DNA of 64,000 nt, taken from Acanthaster planci (taxonomy: Eukaryota; Echinodermata; Asteroidea; Valvatida; Acanthasteridae). The DNA lies in NCBI RefSeq assembly GCF_001949145.1, contig NW_019091402.1, positions 620,134-684,133 on the forward strand, written 5' to 3'. Below the pieces are notes generated by a model that made no database searches, was not told the origin of the DNA, and saw nothing but the letters and a program-made list of their open reading frames with translations. Shown here piece after piece: positions 34,648 through 46,072 of the stretch (the stretch's first letter is position 1; the number at the start of each line of letters is the position of its first letter). The translations under genes and the position numbers were made by a program.

Positions 34648-37600
34648 CTAGGAGACAAAAATAACAGACAAGTATCCATTCATCTGTTCCTGTATTGTGA
34701 CTTCTGGTTCATGTATTTCACAAAAGCTTCACGCACGTAGCCAGATACAATCACCAAAATAATTTGCGTTGTCTCCTGTTGAAAAAAATAGTCATACTGT
34801 GACGAAAATTAAAATGTCTAGCTCAGGTTAAACAGCCTACCTGGGCAATATCTCTGCGGCATGCGACAGTCTCTTGACTCATGGAGTTCCGGGCACGTCT
34901 GTCCGTCCGTTGAGGGCTGGGTAGTTATGCTCCGGGAGCGAGTCTCCAGGCCCCATTTGTAACCACAGTCTGCGCCATTCTTAAGACAAGGGGACCAACT
35001 ACTCCATTCGGATACTTCACAATCAACTGAAGGATTTAAAACCATATGGTTAGCATTAAAGAGCCTTTTTATAGGCATGTAAATTCACCAGTCGTATGAT
35101 GCCGTTTAAAATGGCGTCACACGCGACTGCTTGAATAGTATTTCTTCATCTTGAAGTTACGTTTAATTGTCAAAGATAGTATAACCTATAGGTCCGGAAG
35201 ATTTTTACGGAAGTTGCATAAATCCATTAATACGGGCGATTCACAATAGTGCGCCACCAAGAGTTTGCAACACGTTGGCCAATCATAACGCGCGAAATTT
35301 GTCGACCCTTTCCAAACACGCATTGGGTTGACAAATTTCGCTCATTGTGATTGGCCAACGCGTTGCAAACTCTTGGTGGTGCACTATTGTGAAACGGCCG
35401 TATTGGGTTTAAAGAGTGATAAGGTCCTTATGTGTCCACACTGGTAAACTGTGTTTAGCTATTTTTCTACACAATATCTTGCTATCTGCAATGTCTTGAT
35501 GGATAGTGTCTAATCATTGAAAACTAACGTTTAGGAATTAAACATCTAATTATTCAGCATCTGAACGCGTTTACAAATTGATAGCAAGATTGTGTTTAAT
35601 TTCAAACAGTTTCTTGACAGTAGTTACTGGATTTGCGACTGGATCCCACAAAATAAGTCTTATTAAGGCAATTTGTTGCCATACTTTTTAGTTTGCATTA
35701 GAAATGACTGATGATGTAACACTCAGTCTGAACCCCTGATAACAATGGACATTATGGACAAAACTCCAGTCACATGCCAATATGCGCCCCACCTCTAAAA
35801 TTTCCACGCTGAAACAACTATTCATTGACAAGTGAACTTTATAGGTCAAACTTTTTCAGGGTCGAGCAACTCATCTCGTCTGACTCATGCCGCTTTTCCA
35901 ATTGAATGGTTTAAAGATGTTTCGATGGCCAAATTCTGTCTCTTGTGGGCTTGTGTCCTTCCGACTGAGCTAGTTTGATATGCGTACTCTTATTCGAGTG
36001 TGTGGTAGGTCGTTCGAGAACATCAATACGCGCGTACGAAGTCCCTACACCGACTCACTGACGCGCACCGAACATGAACTGGCTCGACGTAAGGCTGATT
36101 GTTCTCGAGTGACCTTGACTTTTTTGGAAAGACCAAACTGGATCATTCACCAGCCTTAATTACCCGGGCAGTGCCGCTGCAGAATACGACACCTTCGGGT
36201 CTCTGCGAGCTCGGGGCAAGCTTTTCCTGTGGGCGTGGGCTGGGTGATGATGCCTCTCATTCGGGTCTCCATGCCCCATTTGTAGCCACAGTCTGCCCCG
36301 TTCTTCAGGCACGGACCCCAGCTCGCCCACTGTGAGACCTCACAGTCAACTGTAGAAATGTAAGTTTTGAAGACGGTGGTTTGAAATAAAAGTGACCACA
36401 ATAGCTGTCTCTAGTACTTTGTTCAAAGCGAATACATTCTACTGCTGACAGCAGACAACTTTAAAGAGTCAATTACAAACCACAGAAGGTACAGTTTAAC
36501 ATTATGGGTGTAGGCTGGGTTCGACCATGACAGCAGATGGCACTTTTGGGCCACTACCTTGTACTTATAGCTTAGTATATGCTGCAGAATACTCCTGATA
36601 TGATTAATAGAAAAAAATTCTTGTACATCATTGAAGTCTCCCCCCCCCGTGTCTCTGTACCTCTCTTTGATACATCAGTGCAACTGTCATACTCCTCTTC
36701 CATTATCTCTGCCCTCACGTCCACGAATGTTATTGCACAAATCGATGACTCACGTCCAAGAACGTTATTGTACAAATCAAGAACTCTCTGTTGTTTCTTT
36801 GTTTTTAATTATGGAATGTTTTGGAACAGCTCCAATTAGTTCTTACACTTTTCCCAACCTAGGACGTCCTCGGTTGGATACCTGTCCTTGGTTTTGAAAG
36901 ACTGTTGCACACGCCATCCTCGATTGACTGTATACACATGCAAGACCCAAACACGCCTTTGCCACATCTCAACTTCCACGTTTCAGAACAATGAAATATT
37001 CTACTCAAGCTTGACCCCCTGGCTTTTCTCTCTCTTGATAAGACGTGATGGGATCGACTCATTTTCGAGTCTTTAGTTCCTAACCTGATTCCAAGCAATC
37101 ACCGCTCTTCCTGTCGGGCCATGTTCCCGCTGGGCAAGTAGCGAAGCACTTGCCGCCGTTGGCGTAGTACGAAGGCTGGCACCTCACACAGAAGTTCCGC
37201 GTGAAACAGTCTTCACAATCATCCACTTGGCACTCTGGTGGGAGAATAAAATCCATTCCCATATGATGTTCATATTCAATGCGTCAATGAGTGCGTGTTT
37301 TGCCCGAATGAATGCAAGATTATGTGCATCAGCGCTTGGCAGAGCTACATGTCATCATAAAATTAATCAGCACTGTTTTCACTATATAGAAAATCCTGAT
37401 GATGGGACAAAATATGTTTAAAGATAAGTGAAGTTTTGTAGACCTGTTTGCGCGAAATTATGCTCTTTTATTTGGAAGCCGAATTGTCATGGCTTTTCTT
37501 TTTCACTTTAGACCTTATAATGTTGAATGGCAACTTTCCCCTACCAAGTTACTTGTCTTTAAACCTCCTCAGCCTCAATCAACGCAACCTGTTTAATGAA

Positions 37601-40600
37601 TGCGAGTCAACTGCCCACCCACAGACGGCCTTTGAGCTGTGACGGTAATTGTGGGTGACAAAATACCGCCCTCTATATCCTGTTATTTCCTGCCCCATTT
37701 CATTGGTTCTGTCAGCAGCCGCCTGTCGGCAGTGACTTATCCACTGCCCCAGTTGTCGCCACTGCAAACGGCAGCAAATTGTCTCTCTGGTCCGAGGGAG
37801 ATAACCCCTAGAATTACGCAACGTATTCCTGATTAAAATGTTGTTTGGAAAGTCTAGTGTTCTGGCGAAGAATAATCTGCAACAGTTACAAGATAAGAGA
37901 GCTAAGCGGACCATCTAATTCAAGTTCACTTAGCCTACATTTGGGAATCTTCACATTTGCGATTGCTAATTTCTGAAAGTGTTTCAATGATATATAGCCC
38001 CCATATATACCGTATAGTTCAAAGGACAGGAGATAAACGTTAAAGCCATGTTAACATTGACTGGGGCTGACGACTTGTAAGGATCTGTTGAGGACTTGGG
38101 AGGACTTGTATTGGGCTTTATAGGACTTCTCTAGGGCTTCTGATGACTTGTTTTAATTATAGGGCTTGCGCGGACTTGTAATGTACATGTGAGAACTTGT
38201 GGGGCTTGGGAGGACTTGTGTTTGGCATGCCATTGAGCCTTGATTTACTTATGGCTGCTCTGTCAAAAATGTAAATCGAAGTACAGGTGCTGGATATGTG
38301 AGGACCTCTTCACGAAGGGCTTACGAGGACTTGTAGAAGACTGGCTCCATTTTGTGTTCACGACCGTCGGAATAATGATGAGAAGCTAGGGAGCTTTTCG
38401 AAAATTCAAACACTTACTCGAGCACCTGGGGATGTCTCCTCCCCTGCTCGCATAGTAGCCAGGAGGGCAAGTCCTCCTGCAGTATCCCATTTGCTTCATA
38501 CCGCTGCGGTGAAGGAGGAGAAGGTAGCGGGGCTTGCAGGTGATGCAGCCGTTGAACAGCGAGCAAGAGTTGCAACCTTGCGGACAAGCTGTGAAACAAG
38601 AGGGGTAACCATTAATTTTTTGGGTAGAAGCTTGCCGGATTTCGAGTTTGCTATTACTTGAAGGTTTCATTTTTCTGTCAGCTAAATAGGTCACTGCAAC
38701 AATTCAGTTAGCTATTGCCGTTAGAAAGAACAACACTATTCGGGAAAGAGATGTTAAGCTATGCTTATCCACATCGCATTTAATGTTTAGAAAGGGATGC
38801 AGCAGCCTGTAGTAATTTAAAATTGAGGGTCTTTGTGAAAAGAAATCATGTTTGACCCTCTGCTTTAATCGTTAATGGTTAATTCAGATCTGTACTGATG
38901 GTACGATATACCTGTTCAGATTGTTATCATCGCTCGGAGCCCTACACCTGTCGCACTGGGCTGATTCCAACCCTGCATGGTATCTGAATCCAGTTGCCGT
39001 TTAAGTCTAGTGGTGAGTAACACTGTCGGAAAGAAGACCCGGGTTCACGCACACAGAGCCCAGCAGCTGCCACCATTAAATGATGTTGCTAAATAGTCCC
39101 AGACATATGAAGATTGACACATTGCAGTTGGTGGGCACTCTCAAACATAACTGACAAAGTACACAGCCCCAGACTGTCGGAAACAGGTTGCAGATGTTTG
39201 GCTACTGCGTGATTCGTCATCGCAAGGCTTCTATTATACGCTCGCACGTTGTTTGTACTCAACACAAGCGAGCAAATGACCGCCGTGCTAGATTGAACAG
39301 GTAAGGTCATTCGGGAATATAGCACACGGGAGTCGGCGTACAAAAGGGAGGACCATGCGTGCGAACACTGCGCGCACTTCCCGAATGACCGAATTTGGGC
39401 ATGCGTTGTTGGAATACCAAACTGGCTAATTTCTGTGCTCTACAAGTCTGAAATTAATCCCATGATTTTTTAATAACTGCTTGCAGAAAAAGTGAAAATG
39501 TGTGGCTCTAGCGGGGCATTGCACCTATGGCTAAAGGGACACCTATATTCAGCTGGACGCAAAATGGCAAGCCAGTCATGAGAAAGGTTTGTAAAAGTAT
39601 CGAATGGGCCACCACAATAAGTCATGCAGACATGCAATATACATCATCGCATCATGACACCACGAAATATCTAAATTCTCAAGTGCAGGCGTGACCTTGG
39701 ACTTAAGCGAGCGAATGGCCTTGGCCAGGTTTGCCGAATTTGAGAACTTTGGGGAACAGTGATACAGCTTCAAGTACCACTGCAGTAGCTGATTGGGATG
39801 CACAATTGCACCCCCAGCAGTTTAGTTTATCGTCTGGAATAATAATACCGGTTGACAATTTTGACAGCAAGTCTCTTAGCGTAGATTTAATCATTTTACG
39901 TGGCACACCTTGGGCTCCGTATTGTCTGTGCGTGCAAAATGCACCCCTCTGTTTCTTACCGTTTCAAGAGGCTAAACCTTCCCCTCGAAGGTGAACCATT
40001 TTGATTGAAAGGAGGCACTCTTGTAGCATAAAAGGTACGTTGGAAAAATAGCCTACCCACTCCATTTTAAAATCCTGATGCCAAAAGAATCTGTTGGAGT
40101 GTGAATCTTTACTCTCTTCTCCCAGGACGCAAAACTTCGTAAAACGTCTGATCACGGACGATATGGTTTCCATTTAAGTTTGAGCTTCACCAAATGAGCT
40201 GCCCCTGCGTCAATACGACACCGACCGCGAGCAGCAAAGGTGACGTCATGAACTTACCCCTCCATTGCCAAAGATCCTGAGGCATTGAATGACTGATCGT
40301 ATCCTGTGACGACAGATACAGAGGGGGAGACCCCAGGGCTCCTATATTCCTTAAGTCCTCTTGTCCCCCAGACTTAACTGACAAGCCAAATTACTCATGA
40401 CATCTCCAGGGGTTTAAGGACGCGTTTGCAGCCGTTCCTGCAGCACGCGTGGTTTGCGTTTCCATACAAATCGGTTAACCAGTTTCCTGGGAGAGTCCCA
40501 GCTATGGTCCATGATCTATTTAGTCGGTCAAAGCTTCTTGAACCGTTGGAGTGTGAACAAGCAAAAAGATGAGCTCGAATTCTGAAAAAGGTTTGGGTCA

Positions 40601-42496
40601 TTTCTGAAACAACGGCGTCCGTGCTACGCCTAACACAAACCAATGATTACTCAGAAACAACCCAGATTTGACCTTATGTTTACGGGACTCCCAAAAGACC
40701 TGTCCAGACAAATTTTTACATATGCTTTGTGCTAGTAAACAGAAATATCATGCCGCAAGGGCTGGAAAAAAATTATGACTGATGGCTAAGGGATGGTGTG
40801 GTGTATACATTAAGTAACAAGCACTACAGTCACTCAAGTTTGAGCGAGTTGGGGTCGAATAGTTTCGATTTCAGAGGAAAATCTACCACTATGGGGGCAA
40901 ATCAAGATTTTTGAAAGGTCCTTTAATTTTTTTAATTTAATTTTCAGCGTTAGTTTGTCTGATTTGAATAGTAAGTCAGGACAAAATTAGAAGAGAGACA
41001 CATAGAACAAAATGGATCTGGGTTGGGTTTTCAGGCACCCCATCCTTACAAAAAAGGGGGTGGAAGTGATTTTAGTTTTATGCAAATCGATTGCAAAGAA
41101 AAAGTAACAAGATTAAGCGTAATCTGATGAATGACTCTGTCCGTAAAAGACACCGAGGACTTGTGACGAAAGGGGCGGAGCCTAATGCACCCTCCTCCAA
41201 TTCCAAACGCCTGTGAACTAAAGTATGGCACCCAGCAACAAGAAGATCTGACATTTTGGTGACATTCAAACTTGTGGGCGCGCGACTAATGTTATTATGC
41301 CAGACACTGGGTGGACTAAGTGGTGATTTACAAGGCAATTAACCCCGCGGTGTACGGTCACAGGCAGAAGCAATCAAAATCCGCCACGCAAAACTAAACA
41401 CTCTTTCGAAAAATTTACCCAACGAGTGCTTGCGCTAGAAGAATAAACTGTCCCCGCTGGGATAAAAATTAGCGTATTGAGCAGACAAGTCCAAATGGTA
41501 ATGGGTACTCTGGGTGCATTAGAAATACCAAATGTTCCAGCTCTACAGTAGTCTCAATCGTGTTTTAAAGGTCGAACAGACTGAATTTGGCATTGATGTC
41601 TTAATTTGAAAATATTGGAGTACAACATTGCCTAATCCTGAGTCAATAAAGTTGTTCCAATTAAATCTAGCAGCTTACTGTCAGTGTAGCGTAACAACAG
41701 AAAGTACATAATGAATTGGGTTAAGGAAAGAAAATTTCAGCAATCCAAGACCTAGTCTGTGAATTTCTGCTTGATGGAAGCAGAACCTAGGTGAACTATA
41801 TTACCTGAGCCCGCGCCCACTCCACCCTCCCCCCGGTGAAGACAGAATCATAAAGAAAGCGTTTTCGTTAAACTTTGCACATGACACTACTGAAGTCACT
41901 GATAATAATAAACCAGTTTAGAAGACATTGACAAATTACAGTGTAACATTGAAGGAATCAATCCCTGACATGTCTGAAACCTTAGCTATCATTTTGGTCA
42001 GAGAGGAGAGAGTGAACCCTAGCCTGAAAATATTTAAGGATTGGAAATAGTCACGTTAAAAGGGGTGATTCACAATAGTGTGCCTCCAACAGTTTGCAAT
42101 GTGTTGATCATCACAGTGCGTGAAATCTGTCGACGCTTTCCAAACCGGAAGTTAACTCACAACTTCAGAGATGGGAGCCTGCAAATCGTGGTGGGTTCGC
42201 CTTTGTGACGAAGTCACTTGCGAACCGGATACATTCCTGAATAAATTCGTTGCGCGTACTCAGCGTGCTACGCGTCAAACGCGCATATACTAGTGCGCTG
42301 AAGACCGTCAATTTTATTTACAAACACGCCCTCTTTTGTTCTGTCTGGAGTGAATACTCGGCTGTCACTTAAAACAAGTACAATCCGTAATCGTCTTACC
42401 TTTTGTTTTCACGCGCCACGTCTCACCCGTGTCCACCGCAGCAAGGAGTAAGCTGAGGCAAATTAACAGCACTATTTCCACATCTATCACACCCAT
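34409..42496 (-). CDS. RSPO: R-spondin, secreted Wnt potentiator, with two TSP1 exons
   Basis: Six exons (42400-42496, 38418-38588, 37085-37234, 36164-36349, 34841-35026, 34409-34647) join to exactly 343 codons including TGA. Order: signal peptide (about 1-22), FU1 (about 33-90), FU2 (91-139), TSP1a (140-201), TSP1b (202-263), and an Arg/Lys-rich tail (264-342). R-spondins bridge LGR4-6 and the ligases ZNRF3/RNF43, which spares Frizzled and amplifies Wnt signalling. The ZNRF3-contact pair (Arg66/Gln71 of RSPO1) aligns with Arg60/Gln65 in LLHRSGMKQMG. The LGR-contact phenylalanines (Phe106/110) align with Phe100/Phe104 in CFTRNFC. Vertebrate R-spondins have one TSP1 and about 230-275 residues. 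A single-TSP1 splice form here would be 280. No vertebrate subtype 1-4 assignment is intended. Confidence 0.92.
34841..35026 (-). CDS. RSPO: R-spondin exon 5: TSP1 domain b (duplicate)
   Basis: 186-nt 1-1 exon, CEVSEWSSWSPCLKNGADCG to RDCRMPQRYCPG. By hand count 45 of 63 aligned residues match TSP1a. All cysteines and both splice sites are intact, so it looks functional rather than decaying. Confidence 0.9.
35229..35406. mobile_element. Palindromic foldback MITE (family B)
   Basis: Two ~78-bp arms facing each other: left from AATACGGGCGATTCACAATA, right ending CACTATTGTGAAACGGCCG. They are almost perfectly complementary through the CACCAAGAGTTTGCAA core, with a spacer of about 20 bases. No coding capacity. 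It lies in the intron between the two TSP1 exons. Confidence 0.85.
36164..36349 (-). CDS. RSPO: R-spondin exon 4: TSP1 domain a
   Basis: 186-nt 1-1 exon, CEVSQWASWGPCLKNGADCG to RRCRILQRHCPG. The W-x-x-W and six-Cys TSP1 pattern is intact. It is equal in length and phase to the next exon. Confidence 0.92.
37085..37234 (-). CDS. RSPO: R-spondin exon 3: furin-like repeat 2
   Basis: 50-codon 1-1 exon: CQVDDCEDCFTRNFCVRC, then YYANGGKCFATCPAGT. It carries both LGR-contact phenylalanines. Confidence 0.92.
38067..38335 (+). repeat. Degenerate tandem repeat of a GAGGACTTGT-like unit
   Basis: GACTTGT, GAGGACTTGG, AGGACTTGT, GGGCTT and close variants recur about fifteen times within 270 bases, with spacers of 5-20 bases. 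It lies in the intron between the FU1 and FU2 exons. Confidence 0.6.
38418..38588 (-). CDS. RSPO: R-spondin exon 2: furin-like repeat 1
   Basis: 57-codon symmetrical (1-1) exon: CPQGCNSCSLFNGCITC, then LLLLHRSGMKQMGYC and CPPGYY. Cysteine spacing matches FU1 of R-spondins. The donor is GTAAGTG. Confidence 0.92.
38589..42399 (-). other. R-spondin intron 1
   Basis: 3.8 kb with no further exon required by the protein. It holds the half-MITE at 42061-42152 and a TGACGTCA palindrome near 40232. Short open frames do not resemble known domains. Confidence 0.55.
42061..42152 (+). mobile_element. Half-copy of foldback MITE family B
   Basis: Contains GATTCACAATAGTG, then AGTTTGCAA, then TGAAATcTGTCGACgCTTTCC, in the same order as the left arm and centre of the element at 35229. 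The right arm is missing. It lies in the first R-spondin intron, close to exon 1. Confidence 0.7.
42400..42496 (-). CDS. RSPO: R-spondin exon 1: signal peptide
   Basis: Starts MGVIDVEIVLLICLSLLLAA, a clear hydrophobic signal peptide, and ends at phase 1 before a GTAAG donor. A 3.8-kb intron follows. Confidence 0.88.
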
Positions 42497-42578
42497 GATT
42501 CGTGTTTTTTCTTCCCTGAAAGTTCTTTTTCAAAGGTGAGGCAAAGTTGCACTCAGCGTATATCAAACGGTTAGCGAC

Positions 42579-42585
42579 TGACTCA
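42579..42585. promoter_or_regulatory. AP-1 consensus TGACTCA upstream of R-spondin
   Basis: A perfect TGACTCA lies 83 bases upstream of the start codon. It is a candidate regulatory site only, since a 7-mer also occurs by chance. Confidence 0.25.
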
Positions 42586-45500
42586 TACTCGTCTCAAAGG
42601 AGGAGCGCCGATTTGTTTTCCCAGTAATTCCATCACTAGGGTTTTCTCATAAGTTCGAGGGATCAATCTTACTAGAGACGGTTTACATTTATTCGTGCAT
42701 GGTTCTATTGAAGTTTGAAAATGTTAAAGCCTCTTCCTAAAGTTTCCAGAATTGGAAGGTTCCTCTCTGCTTGTAAAATTTGGACGACTCAAGTTGAAAA
42801 GACACAGTGCAGAGAACCAAAACTAATTTCTCCAGAACCTCCTAGTCTTCCTCTCTGTGTGACGGTTACACGAAGTCCAAGTCCGAATCGGCGTGATTCC
42901 GTTATTGATCGTTAACCTTTACAGTAGTTGTCCTGAATGTAGAAGTGTACACCGCCAGCGTACACCTGTTTGCTGAACTGAAGAGTTGTCCTGTGCCTCA
43001 CTGGAGCTCCTTCGTCGTTAGGGACAACCTTCCTGCCTCTCTGGTGTCTCCACGATGCAACCTTTGTCCATTCAGGGAGATCAGTAAACTTCCCACGTCC
43101 CTTTAAGCCAGGGTGTGTTCCCTTTGTCGCGCGTCTTCTGCTGGGTGTGTGAACACGTGCGAGTGGTGTCCGCTGATCCAGATTTAGACGTTGACAAAGC
43201 GGATGATCGCTTGGGAAAACATATATTGCACAGCCACGGCCGGACCTGTACCTGACTGGGGCAGCAATGCGAAAGCTACAGTTCCCTTTTACGATTCATT
43301 GAGCAGGTAGGCTTCTAATTCACCTGCGATAATGCCTTTGTTATGCCTGGTGGAAAGCAAAACAATCCATTACATTTCAAGAATAGTTTGGTTTTAACTT
43401 GTATATATCCACCTGCTGAAAGTTGTTTTCAGGGTTTTCCAACCAGACAATGGGTGATGAATCATTACGCTGTGGAAAGCACCAACAAATATTATTACGT
43501 AACTGTAATATCACGGGCGGTGGAAGAAAAATAATGAGTTTCCACTTTCGTTTTCCGCCTCGCGCCCGTACACAGAAACACGGCTGGGCTTTTGGAAATG
43601 AACCGTTCCCCACAAGTCGCCAATTCGCCACATTGGAGCCTCGTTGACTTATCAAACCCTAAATATAGGGTGGGCTTTTCAGTAGTCCCTTCCGCCTGGG
43701 ATGACAAGTGCAATTATAGAAACGACTTCATAGGATTCCGCGCCAAAATGTTCACCTTTTTTGAACAGGTGCAGAGTTGTCACACGAGATTGTTGGCGCC
43801 AAATTAAGTGTGTCTTACAGCTGAGGCCGGCGGTATCCATTTCGGTGTCAAGTTTGCATGTTGTCAATGAGCTGACGATTTCCTCTGTCGGACCGGTTAT
43901 TTTTCTGGACCTCCAAACCTTTAATAACCAGGCACTTGATTGGTTGAAATTTTAAGTTGAAACAAGCAAAGCGATTGTACTTATTTTGTTTTGCCACGCA
44001 GAAGCAGTGCAAGTCCCTCTCTTAGTCCGAGGCAACACTGGTCCCAAAGCTTTGTCTGTCGTCCAGAGACAAAGAATACCAGACGATGATATGCTGCTCA
44101 AGACGCGGTCGTTTGCACTGTGGAGAAGTCCCTTTCCGAAAGTTGACAATCACGGAGCGCCTGTCTCCAGGCGGGACGTATTCGCACCACAAGTTTCTTG
44201 TGTGCTGCAACTGATGGTGAATCCTTCACGCAGACACCGTTCACTCCAGATCAACGTGTGCACGTACATGTACTGAATGTCAGACAGCTCACAGTGCAAG
44301 AAACTTTTATGCAGTATGCTTTGCATTCCACCAGCACACATCACCGCTCTGCCCGATACACCTCATTCCAACCAACGTACATGTGCACACGATCATTTCC
44401 ACAACAGCGATGAACCACGATCCACTCGTCAGTCATTGGTCGATTACTTTTTAATAGACTCGCGCACTCACGTACGAAGAGGTGATCCATACCTACACCT
44501 GTGCGGTGTGCGTAAAAAGACCGCCCCTGAAAATAATGGGTGAGCACACTCTGTGCTGCTTCTGTTATACTAATTTAAGAGACTCTCAGAATCTCTTAAT
44601 TATGTAAGTAATCACTCACCCAGAGTGGACTCGAAGTCAGTTCAGATTGCTTTGCACGGTGAATTTCCAAAGGTGAAATTAATTTAAAGATCAGAAAGAC
44701 CTACTTGCCCCATGGAGAGCGGTAATCATGTACAGGTAAAACTACTGGAGATTCTTTGTTGTAGTGATGGTTGTTGTTGACTATCGCGCAAGATAGCGAA
44801 CGTTCAAGTACATAGAGAAGAGCATGGACCGCGACCTTCCCGTCCGTGAGGTACAGAGGCCGGGCCTCTGGGGGTGGGGGGCGGCAGTTCTGGGCGTTTT
44901 ATTGGCTGGGGTGGTTGATTGTGTTTTGGCTTCCACTGATACAATGACGGTGACTCACTTTTTTGTTCATCACAATTGGCATCAGTTTGGGAAAACTGAA
45001 CTGATCGAGTTCTGTCACTGGGAGAGCACTGTCAAAGTTAATGGTTTACTCGCTGTTTTTTTTTATTCTTTGCCCTTCTAACCCAGCAAAATTTCCAGGT
45101 AGGGCGTGTTAATGTAACAGACAAAACGTCCCACATCCACAACCTTTCAGTAAAAAAATAAGTGCTGCTTCGTCTGGTAGTTTCCTCAGATAAAAGTCCT
45201 CATAAGTGTTGAAATATGAATCCATCATTTGAACAATTTAGGGCAAGAATATTGTTTTGTTTGGATAAGAAGTTCTCATTGCTAGACTGTGGTAAAATGA
45301 AAATTTAAATGTCTGGCACTATCTGCTGCTATATGCTCCTCTGATGTTCGCTGTCCCCCTGGAAGATAATAAATGTGGCGGCAAACTCAGACATAAAAGT
45401 GAATCACAGACCCACTAGGCAAGCTGAGCAAACTCATAAACCGGTGCAAATGAAAAAAAAAAGAAAAAAACGGGAACTTTATCGTCTGAAGTTATTCCAA

Positions 45501-45769
45501 TTTCCTTTGTGTGGATGAAGACCCTCGAGTGTGACGAGCTTGCATCGACGCTCCGATGGGAAGCTCTCAACGGTCGAATCTACACAGCCATTGCACGGCC
45601 CACTTATTCGGTGTCCAAGTCATTTTTATACACAAGTGCCTCCTCCTCCGTTAAATAAAACTGGAAGACGTGGTGTCATTGTCTCTCTTGATGTAGCTCA
45701 AAGTCAGGGGGATGCTTGGCACATTACATGAGCTCCAAAATAACACGCTGGAGCAGAAGGTTGAATTGT
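42586..45769. other. Gene-poor DNA upstream of R-spondin
   Basis: No domain-bearing frame. One frame at 44824-44940 begins MDRDLPVREVQRPGLWGWG with a hydrophobic signal-like stretch, but no downstream exon could be attached to it. Confidence 0.4.
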
Positions 45770-46072
45770 TACGGAAGCGTATTGGTGCCAACGCGAAAAA
45801 AAATGTACTCGTTTAAACGACTTATTATCACGTTTAAATGACATATATGTAGATGTCTCGTTTAAAAAGATAACTAAGTCGTTTAAACGACATAACTGTT
45901 TAAATGAGATAATGAGTCGTTCAATTAAACGCGATAACGAATTAGTCGTTTAAACGAGATAACGAATTAGTCGTTTAAACGAGATAATAAGTCGTTGTTA
46001 TGAGATAATAAGTCGTTTAATTAAACAAGATAAAATCGTTTTATTTTGCGATGGCAGTCATACGCTTCCGTA
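45770..46072. mobile_element. TIR element with internal palindromic GTTTAAAC repeats
   Basis: Terminal inverted repeats of ~20 bases (TACGGAAGCGTATTGGTGCC at left, its near complement at right) bound 303 bp. The interior is about nine imperfect units of 20-25 bases of the form AGTCGTTTAAACGAGATAA, each centred on the palindrome GTTTAAAC. There is no coding capacity, so it is a non-autonomous element. Confidence 0.8.
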
